Positions 7,648 through 16,737 of a DNA stretch of 64,000 nucleotides are shown here, one piece after another. The stretch covers positions 31,623 to 95,622 of the forward strand of contig NZ_PJIQ01000014.1 in assembly GCF_002929745.1 (NCBI RefSeq), in the 5' to 3' direction. The notes under the pieces are model-generated. The model was not told where the DNA came from. It worked only from the letters and a program-made list of their open reading frames with translations, and searched no databases. The position numbers were made by a program, and so were the translations under genes. How positions within the stretch are numbered: position 1 is the first letter of the stretch; each line of letters opens with the position of its first letter. The DNA is from Arthrobacter sp. B1805. Lineage in GTDB: Bacteria; Actinomycetota; Actinomycetes; Actinomycetales; Micrococcaceae.

Positions 7648-9216
7648 ATGTCCGAGCTCTTCGCTGACTATGCAGCAGCCGCCCGCAAGACTCCCGCGTT
7701 CGACGAGATGTTCGATGTAGGACACCTGCCGCGCACGGAATACGGCCAGGTCGCGGCCGCTCTCGACGAGCTCAACCTGGCGGACGTGACGGCACGCGCA
7801 GACTCCATGGCGCGCACCTTCCTCGACCGCGGGGTCACTTTCGACTTCGCGGGGGAGGAGCGTCCTTTCCCGCTCGACATCGTGCCGCGCGTCATCGCGG
7901 GCAGCGACTGGGACGTGATCGAGCGCGGAGTGGCCCAGCGGGTCAAGGCGCTCGAAGCGTTCCTCGACGACGTCTACGACAAGATGGCGGTGGTGTCCGA
8001 CGGCGTCATCCCGCGCCGGCTGATCACGTCCAGCGCCCACTTCCACCGTGAGGTGTCGGGCTTCGCCCCAGCAGGGGGTGTGCGGGTCCACATCTCCGGG
8101 ATCGACGTCGTCCGTGACCAGCAGGGCATCTTCCGTGTGCTCGAGGACAACGTACGCGTCCCGAGCGGCGTCAGCTACGTGCTCGAGAATCGGCGTGCCA
8201 TGGCGAAAGGCCTCCCGGAGGCCTTCGGCCAGCAGCACATCCGGCCCGTCGAGGAGTACCCCCGTCGCCTCCTGGCCGCGCTGCGGAAGACCGCGCCCCC
8301 AGGGGTCGAGGACCCCACCGTGGTCGTCCTGACCCCCGGAGTCTTCAACTCCGCCTACTTCGAGCACACGCTCCTCGCCGGTCTCATGGGCGTCGAGCTC
8401 GTCGAGGGCCGTGACCTGATCTGCCGTGGCAACCGGGTCTACATGCGGACGACGGCAGGAGAGCAGCGCGTCGACGTCATCTACAAGCGCATTGACGACG
8501 AGTTCCTGGATCCCCTGCAGTTCCGCGCGGATTCGGTGCTGGGATGCCCCGGTATCGTCAACGCCGCGCGTGCCGGTCTGGTGACGATCGCGAATGCGGT
8601 CGGCAACGGTGTCGCGGACGACAAGCTCGTCTACACCTATGTCCCGGACCTCATCCGCTACTACCTCGGCGAGGACCCGATCATCGCCAATGTCGACACC
8701 TACCGGCTCGAGGACGCGCCGGCACGTGAGGAGGTGCTCGACCGTCTCGACGAACTCGTCGTCAAACCGGTCGACGGCTCGGGAGGCAAGGGCCTCGTGA
8801 TCGGCCCGGACGCCTCGAAGGCCGAACTCGAGGTGCTTCGCGCGAAGGTCCTCGAGGATCCGCGAGGCTGGATCGCCCAACCGGTCCTGCAACTCTCCAC
8901 CGTGCCCACGATGTCCGGCGGGCAGTTCAGCCCCCGCCACGTGGACCTGCGGCCCTTCGCGGTGAACGACGGGGACGAGGTCTGGGTGTTGCCCGGCGGG
9001 TTGACCCGGGTGGCCATGAAGGAGGGTTCGTTGATCGTGAACTCCAGCCAGGGCGGTGGATCGAAGGACACCTGGGTGGTCGACGGCGAGGTGCGAGGAC
9101 CGACGGTTGCCGATACCCCGCAGGAGCGATCCGTCGTCACCGTGCGTGAGCGCACGAGTGTCTGGCCGATCGAGACGAACTGGCAGGACAAGCAGTCGGA
9201 GCAGCAACAGCAATGA
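7648..9216 (+). CDS. Circularly permuted ATP-grasp protein
   Basis: 522-residue protein of the CP_ATPgrasp_2 family (formerly DUF404/DUF407). Recognisable blocks are FDEMFD near the N-terminus, RVLEDNVRVPSGVSYVLENR, VVVLTPGVFNSAYFEH and the ATP-site segment LDELVVKPVDGSGGKGLVIGP. Members are predicted to form amide bonds with an amino or carboxyl substrate at ATP cost, but the product has not been established. The ATG at 7648 was chosen over upstream in-frame codons because the family begins MSELFADYA. The alpha-E gene starts 78 bp downstream and the transglutaminase gene overlaps that, so the three form one unit. Confidence 0.85.
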   Translation: MSELFADYAAAARKTPAFDEMFDVGHLPRTEYGQVAAALDELNLADVTARADSMARTFLDRGVTFDFAGEERPFPLDIVPRVIAGSDWDVIERGVAQRVKALEAFLDDVYDKMAVVSDGVIPRRLITSSAHFHREVSGFAPAGGVRVHISGIDVVRDQQGIFRVLEDNVRVPSGVSYVLENRRAMAKGLPEAFGQQHIRPVEEYPRRLLAALRKTAPPGVEDPTVVVLTPGVFNSAYFEHTLLAGLMGVELVEGRDLICRGNRVYMRTTAGEQRVDVIYKRIDDEFLDPLQFRADSVLGCPGIVNAARAGLVTIANAVGNGVADDKLVYTYVPDLIRYYLGEDPIIANVDTYRLEDAPAREEVLDRLDELVVKPVDGSGGKGLVIGPDASKAELEVLRAKVLEDPRGWIAQPVLQLSTVPTMSGGQFSPRHVDLRPFAVNDGDEVWVLPGGLTRVAMKEGSLIVNSSQGGGSKDTWVVDGEVRGPTVADTPQERSVVTVRERTSVWPIETNWQDKQSEQQQQ

Positions 9217-9294
9217 TGCCCGTCGGCTCCCCGCCCGGAGCGGGTGCACCTTCGTCCGCCATACTCGCCACGACCGCCACGGAAGGCAGGCCCC

Positions 9295-10221
9295 ATGCTC
9301 AGCCGCATCGCTGAATCACTCTTCTGGATCGGCCGTTACGTCGAGCGCGCCGACGGCACGGCGCGCATCCTCGATGTCCACCTGGAACGCCTCAACCAGA
9401 TGCCGCTGGCACAGCAGCGGGAGACGTCGAAGCAGCTCCTTGGCGTGATGGGGAGCCGGCCGGAGTCGGACGACATCGACCTCTCGGACCTACTGCAGGC
9501 CCTGGCCTACGACAGGTCGAGCGCAACCTCGATCGCCGGAGCCCTCGGCGCGGCCCGCGAGAACGCCCGGCGTGCCCGTGAGACGGTATCCAGCAGTGTG
9601 TGGGAGAGCCTGAACACCACCTGGTACGGACTCACCCAGCACCGCAAGGACGTCGTCGGCACCTACCGCTTCTGCCACTGGGTCGTCGAGCGTACCGCCA
9701 TGGTGCGCGGGCTCTCGGACACCACCATGAGCCACGATGAGTCGTGGCAGTTCCTCGTCCTAGGGCGCAGCCTCGAACGCGCCGACATGACGGCCCGGAT
9801 GCTCACGACGCACGACGTGCACGCAGCCGGCCTGTCCTGGGTCAACATGCTCCGGTGTGCCGGAGCCTACGAATCGTTCCTGCGCACGCGGCGGGCGTCC
9901 TTCGGCGACCAGCAGGCCGCGGAGTTCCTGCTGCTCGACCGTCTGTTCCCGCGTTCCATCGTGTACGCACTCAGCGACGCGGAGAAGTGCCTCACGCAGC
10001 TCAACCCCGCGTACCAGCGGGTCGGCTTCATCAACGACGCGAGCCGCATCGTCGGGCAAGCCAGGACGTTCCTGGAATTCCACCAGACGCAGGACCTCAT
10101 GTCCGAACTGCCCGAGCACATGGAACGTGTCCAGAAAGCCTGTGCCCGGGCCTCGGACGCCGTGTCCCGCACATACTTTTCCCAGGCGGACGAGCTGTCC
10201 TGGGTCGGAGAGGTCTCATGA
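9295..10221 (+). CDS. Alpha-E domain protein
   Basis: 308-residue all-helical protein with the characteristic N-terminus MLSRIAESLFWIGRYVERAD and later blocks of the alpha-E family (FCHWVVERTAMVRGLSD, FLVLGRSLERADMTARML, LLLDRLFPRSIVYALSDAE). The family almost always sits beside the permuted ATP-grasp protein and a transglutaminase-like protein. Its biochemical role is unknown and it may be a scaffold or a second enzyme of the ligase. GGAAGGCAGG precedes the ATG. The stop overlaps the next start as ATGA, which implies translational coupling. Confidence 0.85.
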   Translation: MLSRIAESLFWIGRYVERADGTARILDVHLERLNQMPLAQQRETSKQLLGVMGSRPESDDIDLSDLLQALAYDRSSATSIAGALGAARENARRARETVSSSVWESLNTTWYGLTQHRKDVVGTYRFCHWVVERTAMVRGLSDTTMSHDESWQFLVLGRSLERADMTARMLTTHDVHAAGLSWVNMLRCAGAYESFLRTRRASFGDQQAAEFLLLDRLFPRSIVYALSDAEKCLTQLNPAYQRVGFINDASRIVGQARTFLEFHQTQDLMSELPEHMERVQKACARASDAVSRTYFSQADELSWVGEVS

Positions 10222-11069
10222 CACGCCTACGGATCGAACACCGCACCGGCTACGACTACCTCCGTCGCGTCTCGCTGTCCTACAACGAGGCCCGCATGAC
10301 ACCGCTGACGGATCCGCACCAGGTGGTCCTGGAGTCGACGCTCAAGGTGAACCCGTCCAGTGCCGCCATCTCCAGCTACCGGGACTACTGGGGAACGCGC
10401 GTGACGTCCTTCGACGTCCACGTGCCGCACGAGCACCTCGAGCTCACAGCAATTACCACCGTGGAGGTCAGCCGCACGGAGCGCGTCCCGGGGGAGGACG
10501 ACATCCTGAACTGGCAGGACCTCGCGTCCGATTCGCTGACGAGCGAGTTCTCGGACTGGCTGAGCCAGACGGCGCTCAGCGAACCGGGGGAGGAGGTCCG
10601 CGCGCTCGTGGCCGATCTCGCGCAGGAGCGCAATCCCCACGAGGCCGCGCGGGCCGTCTTCAGCTGGCTGCGCACGGAGATGGATTACGTCCAGGGCGCC
10701 ACCGGCGTCCAGACCAATGCGCAGGACGCCTGGACCGAGCGGAAGGGAGTATGCCAGGACCTCGCGCACGTCGCGATCGGGGCCCTCCGCAGCCTAGGCA
10801 TCCCTGCGCGGTACATCTCCGGGTACCTGCATCCGCGGCGCAGCGCCGGCATCGGTGAGACGGTTGCCGGGCAGTCCCACGCGTGGGTGGAATGGTACGA
10901 CGGCGAGTGGCGGGGCTGGGATCCAACCAACAGCGGCCCGGTGAGCGACTTCCACGTCTCCGTCGCACGCGGCCGCGACTACCGGGACGTCTCGCCGCTG
11001 AAGGGAATCCTGTCCGGTGGCGGAGGGTCGACGCTCAACGTGACGGTGGCGATCACGCGGGTCGCCTAG
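10218..11069 (+). CDS. Transglutaminase-like cysteine peptidase family protein
   Basis: 283-residue protein with the bacterial transglutaminase-like N-terminal beta domain (MTRLRIEHRTGYDYLRRVSLSYNEARMTP) and a papain-like core. The triad is visible as C179 (ERKGVCQDLAH), H221 (GQSHAWVEW) and D235 (WRGWDPTN). No signal peptide or membrane segment is seen, so it should act in the cytosol, perhaps trimming or hydrolysing the peptide made by the ATP-grasp partner. That role comes from gene-neighbourhood logic only. The start overlaps the alpha-E stop by 4 bp. Confidence 0.87.
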   Translation: MTRLRIEHRTGYDYLRRVSLSYNEARMTPLTDPHQVVLESTLKVNPSSAAISSYRDYWGTRVTSFDVHVPHEHLELTAITTVEVSRTERVPGEDDILNWQDLASDSLTSEFSDWLSQTALSEPGEEVRALVADLAQERNPHEAARAVFSWLRTEMDYVQGATGVQTNAQDAWTERKGVCQDLAHVAIGALRSLGIPARYISGYLHPRRSAGIGETVAGQSHAWVEWYDGEWRGWDPTNSGPVSDFHVSVARGRDYRDVSPLKGILSGGGGSTLNVTVAITRVA

Positions 11070-11110
11070 CTCCTGCCTGCAGTAACTGATCCGCGTGCAT
11101 AGACCGCACA

Positions 11111-11147
11111 CCGAAGAGGCCCCCGGCACTGCCGGGGGCCTCTTCGG
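11111..11147. terminator. Bidirectional terminator between the transglutaminase gene and glgC
   Basis: Two 18-base arms are perfect reverse complements around a single central base, so a long GC-rich stem with a small effective loop forms on either strand. It lies between two convergent genes. Confidence 0.85.
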
Positions 11148-11165
11148 TGCACTTCTGCCTGCGCG

Positions 11166-12425
11166 CTATAAGGCCGGATCAGGACGGAGAGCGACGACCT
11201 GACCCTTGCTGACGATCGTCAGCCCGGAGTCCGTGACCGCGAAACCACGGCTGCGGTCCAGTTCGAAGTCGACGCCGATCTGCGCACCCGGCGGGATCCG
11301 GACGTTCTTGTCGATGATCGCCCTGCGCACCACCGCGCCGGCTCCGACGTTGACCTTGTCCAGGAGCACGGAGCCCGTCACCTCGGCGGACTCGTCGATG
11401 AAGACGTCTGTTGCCAGGATGGAGGACTGTACGGCTCCACCGGAGACGACGACACCTGCCGAGACGATCGAGTCGTGTGCCTCGCCGGGCCGGCCCGACG
11501 CGCTGCGGACGAACTTGGCCGGCGGCGAGACGCTCTGCCGCGTATAGATGGGCCACTGCAGGTTGTACAGGTTGAACAGCGGCAACGGGGAGATGAGATC
11601 CATGTTCGCGTCGTAGTACGAGTCCATGGTGCCGACGTCGCGCCAGTACTGGCGGTCACGGTCTGTAGCACCCGGGATGTCGTTCATGGTGAAGTCGTAG
11701 ACCGCGGCGTCATTGCGCTCGACGAAGTAGGGGATGATGTCCCCGCCCATGTCGTGCTTCGTGTCCAGGCGCGCGGCGTCGTCCTCGAGCGCCTTCAGCA
11801 GTGCATCGGTGGTGAAGACGTAGTTGCCCATGGAGGCGAGGAAGCTGTTGGGATCGTCGGGCAGACCCGGAGTGGTCTTCGGCTTCTCGACGAAGGCGGC
11901 GATGCGCCCGGGGTCGTGCTGATCCACCTCGATGACGCCGAACTGGTCCACGAGGTGCATAGGCTGCCGGACGGCTGCAACACTCACGGACGCGCCGCTC
12001 TTCACGTGGGCGTTGACCATCTGCTCGAAGTCCATGCGGTAGACATGGTCAGCGCCGATGACCACCACGATGTCCGGCTGGGCATCGTGGATGAGGTTCA
12101 GGGACTGGTAGATGGCGTTGGCGCTGCCGAGGAACCAGCTCTTGCCCCGACGTTGCTGCGCGGGCACGGAGGCGATGTACTGGCGGAGCTGCGTGGACAT
12201 CCGCCAGGTCTCGGAGATGTGCCGGTCGAGGCTGTGGGATTTGTACTGCGTGAGCACCACAATCTGCAGGTACCCCGAATTGACGAGGTTGGAGAGGGCG
12301 AAGTCGATGAGCCGATAGCTTCCGGCGAACGGCACGGCCGGCTTGGCCCGGTCCGCGGTCAGTGGCATGAGGCGCTTGCCTTCGCCGCCAGCCAACACCA
12401 CGGCGAGTACTTTCTTAGGTGCCAT
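11166..12425 (-). CDS. glgC: Glucose-1-phosphate adenylyltransferase
   Basis: 419-residue ADP-glucose pyrophosphorylase that makes ADP-glucose for glycogen and, in actinobacteria, for maltose-1-phosphate synthesis. The nucleotide-binding loop [15 protein letters not shown] is at residues 9-23, followed by the substrate region [17 protein letters not shown] left-handed beta-helix domain ([22 protein letters not shown]) is C-terminal. GGGAGGT upstream fixes the start at [10 protein letters not shown], although the frame is open further up. It is divergent from glgA with a 135-bp shared control region. Confidence 0.93.
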   Translation of the reverse strand: MAPKKVLAVVLAGGEGKRLMPLTADRAKPAVPFAGSYRLIDFALSNLVNSGYLQIVVLTQYKSHSLDRHISETWRMSTQLRQYIASVPAQQRRGKSWFLGSANAIYQSLNLIHDAQPDIVVVIGADHVYRMDFEQMVNAHVKSGASVSVAAVRQPMHLVDQFGVIEVDQHDPGRIAAFVEKPKTTPGLPDDPNSFLASMGNYVFTTDALLKALEDDAARLDTKHDMGGDIIPYFVERNDAAVYDFTMNDIPGATDRDRQYWRDVGTMDSYYDANMDLISPLPLFNLYNLQWPIYTRQSVSPPAKFVRSASGRPGEAHDSIVSAGVVVSGGAVQSSILATDVFIDESAEVTGSVLLDKVNVGAGAVVRRAIIDKNVRIPPGAQIGVDFELDRSRGFAVTDSGLTIVSKGQVVALRPDPAL

Positions 12426-12498
12426 TGAGACCTCCCGCTCTTCTTTGAGTGTTCTGCAATCCCGACCGGTGGTTCGTCGAGCGTAGGTCCACACATCC

Positions 12499-12513
12499 CC
12501 GGAACCTTTCCGG
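12499..12513. promoter_or_regulatory. Inverted repeat in the glgC/glgA control region
   Basis: CCGGAA-CCT-TTCCGG is a perfect 6-3-6 inverted repeat between the two divergent genes, about 74 bp from the glgC start and 48 bp from the glgA start. It may be a regulator site. No regulator is known for it. Confidence 0.4.
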
Positions 12514-12548
12514 TCCACTTCACACTAGAGGACTCCACCGCACTGCAC

Positions 12549-12554
12549 TACGTT
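12549..12554 (+). promoter_or_regulatory. Leaderless -10 box of glgA
   Basis: TACGTT ends 6 nt before the GTG start at 12561, placing the expected transcription start on the start codon itself. No Shine-Dalgarno sequence is present. Confidence 0.55.
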
Positions 12555-12560
12555 GAGATA

Positions 12561-13754
12561 GTGCGAGTAGACATTGTGACCAAGGAGTTCCCACCCGAGA
12601 TCTATGGTGGCGCGGGGGTGCACGTCGCCGAACTGAGCAGGGTCCTGGCGCCGCAGGTGGATCTTCGGGTCCACGCATTCGGCGCTCCTCGGCCCGAGGA
12701 TTACCACGGCGCCTCGGTGCTCTCCTACGGCGTTCCCGAGGGTCTGGGCGGCGCCAATGCGGCGGTGCAGACCCTCGGCACGGACCTCCAGATGCTCGGT
12801 GCCATCGGGGGCACCGACCTCGTGCATTCGCACACCTGGTACGCCAACATGGCAGGGCACCTCGCGTCCCTCCTCCACGGCGTCCCGCACGTGGTGAGCG
12901 CACACAGCCTGGAGCCGCTACGCCCTTGGAAGGCCGAACAGCTCGGCGGCGGGTATGCGCTGTCGTCGTGGGTGGAGAAGACGTCCTACGAGGCTGCCGC
13001 CGCAGTGGTTGCCGTATCGGCGGGCATGCGGACCGACATCCTCCGTAGCTATCCCGATGTCGATCCGGGCAAGGTGCACGTGGTGCACAACGGGATCGAC
13101 GTAAATCAATGGGCGCGTGACGAGAACGACGACGCGCTTCGGGCCCACGGCATCGACCCCGACCGTCCGAGCGTGGTCTTCGTGGGCCGCAACACGCGGC
13201 AGAAGGGTGTTCCGTACCTGCTCCGCGCGGCCGCACACCTGCCGTCCGACGTACAGCTCGTCCTGTGCCTCGGTGCAGCCGACACGCCGGAACTCGCAGC
13301 AGAGACCGAGGTGCTGATCTCGGAACTGCGGGAGCGCCGGGGCTCGGTGGTGCTCATCGAGAGGATGCTGCCGCGGCGCGAGGTCGTCCAGATCCTCAGT
13401 CACGCGACCGTCTTCGCGTGCCCGTCCATCTACGAACCCCTCGGCATCGTCAACCTCGAGGCGATGGCCTGTGGTGCCGCCGTCGTCGCCTCGGCGACGG
13501 GAGGAATCCCCGAAGTCGTCGACGACGGCGTGACCGGCACCCTGGTGTCGCTCGAGCAGGTCCAGGACGGGACGGGCACCCCTCTGGACCCGGAGAAGTT
13601 CGTGGCGGACTTCGCTGCCGCGCTGAACGCGCTCGTGGGAGATCCGGGCAAGGCCGCCGCCATGGGAGCAGCCGGGCGCGAGCGCGCCGAGAGGCACTTC
13701 GACTGGGGCTCCATCGCCGAGACCACGCTGGGCGTCTATCGCAGCGTCCTCTGA
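12561..13754 (+). CDS. glgA: Glycogen synthase / maltose-1-phosphate synthase (GT4)
   Basis: 397-residue retaining GT4 glycosyltransferase of the short actinobacterial type. The N-terminal Rossmann half begins MRVDIVTKEFPPEIYGGAGVHVAEL. The C-terminal half has VVFVGRNTRQKGVPYLLRA and the E-x7-E motif in EPLGIVNLEAMACG. Its Mycobacterium homologue mainly joins ADP-glucose to glucose-1-phosphate to give maltose-1-phosphate for the GlgE pathway, so classical chain elongation should not be assumed. The GTG start follows a leaderless -10 box. It is paired divergently with glgC. Confidence 0.88.
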   Translation: MRVDIVTKEFPPEIYGGAGVHVAELSRVLAPQVDLRVHAFGAPRPEDYHGASVLSYGVPEGLGGANAAVQTLGTDLQMLGAIGGTDLVHSHTWYANMAGHLASLLHGVPHVVSAHSLEPLRPWKAEQLGGGYALSSWVEKTSYEAAAAVVAVSAGMRTDILRSYPDVDPGKVHVVHNGIDVNQWARDENDDALRAHGIDPDRPSVVFVGRNTRQKGVPYLLRAAAHLPSDVQLVLCLGAADTPELAAETEVLISELRERRGSVVLIERMLPRREVVQILSHATVFACPSIYEPLGIVNLEAMACGAAVVASATGGIPEVVDDGVTGTLVSLEQVQDGTGTPLDPEKFVADFAAALNALVGDPGKAAAMGAAGRERAERHFDWGSIAETTLGVYRSVL

Positions 13755-13780
13755 CGCGGGCGACGGCGGTCCGGCGAGGT

Positions 13781-15910
13781 CTAGCTCCTGCGGCGGGGCG
13801 TGGCCGCCTTCTTCGCCTTCTTCTCCTTCTTGTCCCTTGCCGCCCGGGCAAGGAGCGTCTTCTCGTCGATCGGAGCGTCACCGCTGGCACGACGTCGGCG
13901 CGTGTACTCGGCGGCTTCCGACTGGCGCTGCTGCTCGGCTCCCGTCGCGACGGCGGATCGGAGGTGTTCCTGCCCGTATCCGAAGGCGTCGACGAGGTCG
14001 AGGGCGTGCGGTCGGATCTTGACGAGCAACCGGTTGATGTAGCCGTCCAGCGTCCGCGCCCGCTGTGCTGACAGGCGGCCGTTCATCAGGAACCAGGCGA
14101 GGTCCTTCTCGATCAGGCACAGGCCGAACAGGTCCCGGAGGCGCGTGAGGACTTCCCGCGTCCCGGGATCGTCGACTTGCTTGAGCCCACGGGTGAACGC
14201 CTCCCACTGCAGCAGTTCGGCATGGGCGTGGGCCACCTCGATCAGTTCGTTCTGGTGCTCGTTGAAGAGCGCGGCGGCCTTTTCCTGGGACATACCCTTG
14301 GCCCCGCGCAGGACGGCGGCCAGGGCGGCGACGCGTGACTGCACGCGGTCCGACAGCAACTCGTGCTGGGTTCCCTCGTCACGGAGCGCCTTCGCCGACT
14401 TCTTCCCGGACCCGGAATCGGCGACCGTCTGAGCGACCCGCCGGAGACCGGAGCGGTGCAGGGTCCTTCCCGCCGCCTGCGACACGGCGTAGCGCGCCAG
14501 AACCCCGAAGTCGACGCCCTTGAACTCCTTGGCGTAGTCGGTGAGCAGCCGCTTGGCGACGAGCTGCAGGAGGACGTTGTTGTCGCCCTCGAAGGTGACG
14601 TACACATCGAGGTCGGCGCGCAACGAGGCGAAGCGGTTCTCGATGAGGAAGCCCTGACCGCCCGTGGCCTCGCGGCACTCCTGCAGCGTGTCCAGGGCCA
14701 ACCAGGTGCTCAGCGGCTTGAGGGCGGCAGCGAGCGTCTCGAGGTCCTGGCGGTCCTCGTCGGTGTCGTGCTCGCCCGAGAAGACGTCGTCGAACTTCTC
14801 GAGGAGTTCCTCGTGGGCGAAGGATGCGGCGTAGGTCGCGGCGAGGCGCGGCAGGAGCCGGCGCTGGTGCCGCTGGTAGTCCAGCAGCACCTCTTCCTTG
14901 AGGTCGGACGACGCGTTGAACTGGCGACGCTGTGTGGAGTAGGTGATGGCAGCGGCGAGCGCGAGTTTGCTCGCGGCGACGGCAGCACCGTCGAGGGACA
15001 CCCGACCCTGGACCAGGGTGCCGAGCATCGTGAAGAAGCGGCGACCGGGAGAGGCGATGGGCGAGCTGTAGGTGCCGTCCTCGGCCACATCGCCGTAGCG
15101 GTTGAGCAGATGGGTGCGGGGGACCCTCACATCGGTGAAGTGCAGGCGTCCGTTGTCGATTCCGTTGAGGCCGCCCTTGATGCCGTCGTCCTCACCACCG
15201 ACACCGGGCTTGAACGTCCCGTCGTCGTTGCGCAGTTCCACGTAGATGCCGTGGACGCCGTGGTTCACGCCCTTGGTGATGAGCTGCGCGAACACGACGG
15301 CTGCCCTGCCGTCGATGGCTCCATTGCCGATGTAGTCCTTCCACGCTGCGCGGAAGGGCGTGTTGATGACCAGCTCGTCCGTGGTGGGGTCGAAGGTCGC
15401 GGTCGTGGCGATGCTGGCCACGTCGCTGCCATGGCCCGTCTCAGTCATCGCGAAGCAGCCGGGGATCTCCATGGTCATGATGCCGGGAAGCCAGGCCTCG
15501 TGGTGTTTCTCGGTGCCCAGGTGCATGACCGCCGAGCCGAAGAGTCCCCACTGCACGCCGGCCTTGATCTGGAGCGACGGGTCGGCCACCACGAGCTCCT
15601 CGAAGCCCGCGACGTTGCCGCCGTGGTCGTCGTCCCCGCCGAAAGCCCGGGGGAAGGCGCGGTGGACGGCCTTCTGCTCGACGAGGTAGTGAAGCTGGTC
15701 GAAGCACCGACGGCGGTGATCGTGGTGCGTCAGCCCCTCGATCTTGTGCACTTCCGGGCGTCCGGCGAGTTCGCGGGCGGTGCGGCGGACGTGTGCCCAC
15801 TTGCCCAGGAGCAGCTCGCCGAGCTCCGCCGTGTCCACGATGGCCCGCTCATCGTCCCGGATGTCGACCGTCGCGGGAATCTGCTGGGGCGTCGAGAGGG
15901 TCTGCGTCAT
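13781..15910 (-). CDS. Acyl-CoA oxidase / acyl-CoA dehydrogenase family protein
   Basis: 709-residue flavoprotein expected to catalyse the first, alpha-beta desaturating step of fatty acid oxidation. Blocks typical of the acyl-CoA oxidase branch are CFAMTETGHGSDVASIATTATFD (FAD/substrate site), GRVSLDGAAVAASKLAL, STQRRQF and the C-terminal ATGGQGFLIENRF. The C-terminus is lysine- and arginine-rich (KKEKKAKKAATPRRRS). Its ATG overlaps the tetR stop as ATGA on the minus strand, so it is translated with and probably controlled by that regulator. It could equally use a non-oxygen acceptor. Confidence 0.83.
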   Translation of the reverse strand: MTQTLSTPQQIPATVDIRDDERAIVDTAELGELLLGKWAHVRRTARELAGRPEVHKIEGLTHHDHRRRCFDQLHYLVEQKAVHRAFPRAFGGDDDHGGNVAGFEELVVADPSLQIKAGVQWGLFGSAVMHLGTEKHHEAWLPGIMTMEIPGCFAMTETGHGSDVASIATTATFDPTTDELVINTPFRAAWKDYIGNGAIDGRAAVVFAQLITKGVNHGVHGIYVELRNDDGTFKPGVGGEDDGIKGGLNGIDNGRLHFTDVRVPRTHLLNRYGDVAEDGTYSSPIASPGRRFFTMLGTLVQGRVSLDGAAVAASKLALAAAITYSTQRRQFNASSDLKEEVLLDYQRHQRRLLPRLAATYAASFAHEELLEKFDDVFSGEHDTDEDRQDLETLAAALKPLSTWLALDTLQECREATGGQGFLIENRFASLRADLDVYVTFEGDNNVLLQLVAKRLLTDYAKEFKGVDFGVLARYAVSQAAGRTLHRSGLRRVAQTVADSGSGKKSAKALRDEGTQHELLSDRVQSRVAALAAVLRGAKGMSQEKAAALFNEHQNELIEVAHAHAELLQWEAFTRGLKQVDDPGTREVLTRLRDLFGLCLIEKDLAWFLMNGRLSAQRARTLDGYINRLLVKIRPHALDLVDAFGYGQEHLRSAVATGAEQQRQSEAAEYTRRRRASGDAPIDEKTLLARAARDKKEKKAKKAATPRRRS

Positions 15911-16674
15911 GGCGTGACCTTTCCTGGTCGTCGAGCGGGTTCGGGGGAGAGTGAGGCGCTGGGTGGAGCGAGCGATTCGTACCGGCTGATGCCGTCGAAG
16001 AGCCAGGCCGTGATGTGCCGTGCCATGAGTTCCTCGCTCGGCTTGTCCGGCCCCTCGGGCGAGGAGAGCCAGTGCTCACCGGCGGCACGCACCATGCCGA
16101 TCGCCGCCGCGGGCCAGTACTCGGGTGCGGCATCGTCCGGTCCGGCGGGCCGCTCCGGAGAGAGGAGATAGGCCCTCATCGGCCGCGAGATCATGGCGGT
16201 GATCGCGGCGAGGAAGTGGGCGAGCGTGTCCTGCCCGCCGTCATCGCCCGGGTTCGTCTCGGTGATGCCGGCCCGGGTCACGAAGGCGTAGACGTTCGGG
16301 GAGGTCTGGGCCATCTGCAGGTAGGCCAGCACCATCGAGTACAGCCCCTCGCGGGGCGTCGACGCGGCCTTGGCGGCGTCGAGCACCTTCTGCTGCATCT
16401 GCCCGATGACCACCTCGGCCATGGCCCGCTGCAGGCCGGTCTTGTCGCCGAAATAGCGGTAGTAGACGGATTTGGAGGTGTCCGCGGCTGCAGCGATGTC
16501 CTCCATCGATGCTCCTGGGCCGAGAGCACTGACTGCGCGCCTTGCTGCCTTGATGAGTTGCCGCCGACGCTCCGACCGGTGCTGCTCCCATCGGCTCGAC
16601 CGTCCGTCCTGCGCGGGCGCCCGACCATCAGTCGCCTTCGGGGAGGCGCTCTTCAGGGTGGCGGCAAGCTTCAT
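15907..16674 (-). CDS. TetR-family regulator of the fatty-acid island
   Basis: 255-residue regulator. The helix-turn-helix lies around residues 40-85 (RRQLIKAARRAVSALGPGASMEDIAAAADTSKSVYYRYFGDKTGLQRAM). The C-terminal ligand domain is divergent and ends in the coupling overlap with the acyl-CoA oxidase gene. The start codon abuts a 31-bp palindrome and a -10 box lies 7 nt before the ATG, so the mRNA is probably leaderless and self-repressed. The likely inducer is an acyl-CoA, by analogy with other TetR regulators of beta-oxidation; this is inference. Confidence 0.85.
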   Translation of the reverse strand: MKLAATLKSASPKATDGRAPAQDGRSSRWEQHRSERRRQLIKAARRAVSALGPGASMEDIAAAADTSKSVYYRYFGDKTGLQRAMAEVVIGQMQQKVLDAAKAASTPREGLYSMVLAYLQMAQTSPNVYAFVTRAGITETNPGDDGGQDTLAHFLAAITAMISRPMRAYLLSPERPAGPDDAAPEYWPAAAIGMVRAAGEHWLSSPEGPDKPSEELMARHITAWLFDGISRYESLAPPSASLSPEPARRPGKVTP

Positions 16675-16705
16675 GATACCCAGCGTATCAGGTACGCTAG
16701 GTATC
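16675..16705. promoter_or_regulatory. 31-bp TetR operator with two opposed -10 boxes
   Basis: GATACC-C-AGCGTA, a 5-base centre and TACGCT-A-GGTATC form a palindrome with only one mismatched position outside the centre. TACGCT at 16693-16698 can serve as the -10 box for the thiolase operon. Its mirror image at 16682-16687 lies 7 nt before the tetR ATG. A bound dimer would block both promoters together. Confidence 0.8.
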
Positions 16706-16737
16706 GGTAATCCACCCCTCGGACCAGGAGCTACTCC

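Noticed and set aside
6550..9249. 899-codon minus-strand frame antisense to pepN and the ATP-grasp gene
   Set aside because: Arg/Gly/His-rich translation typical of high-GC shadow frames, overlapping two certain genes.
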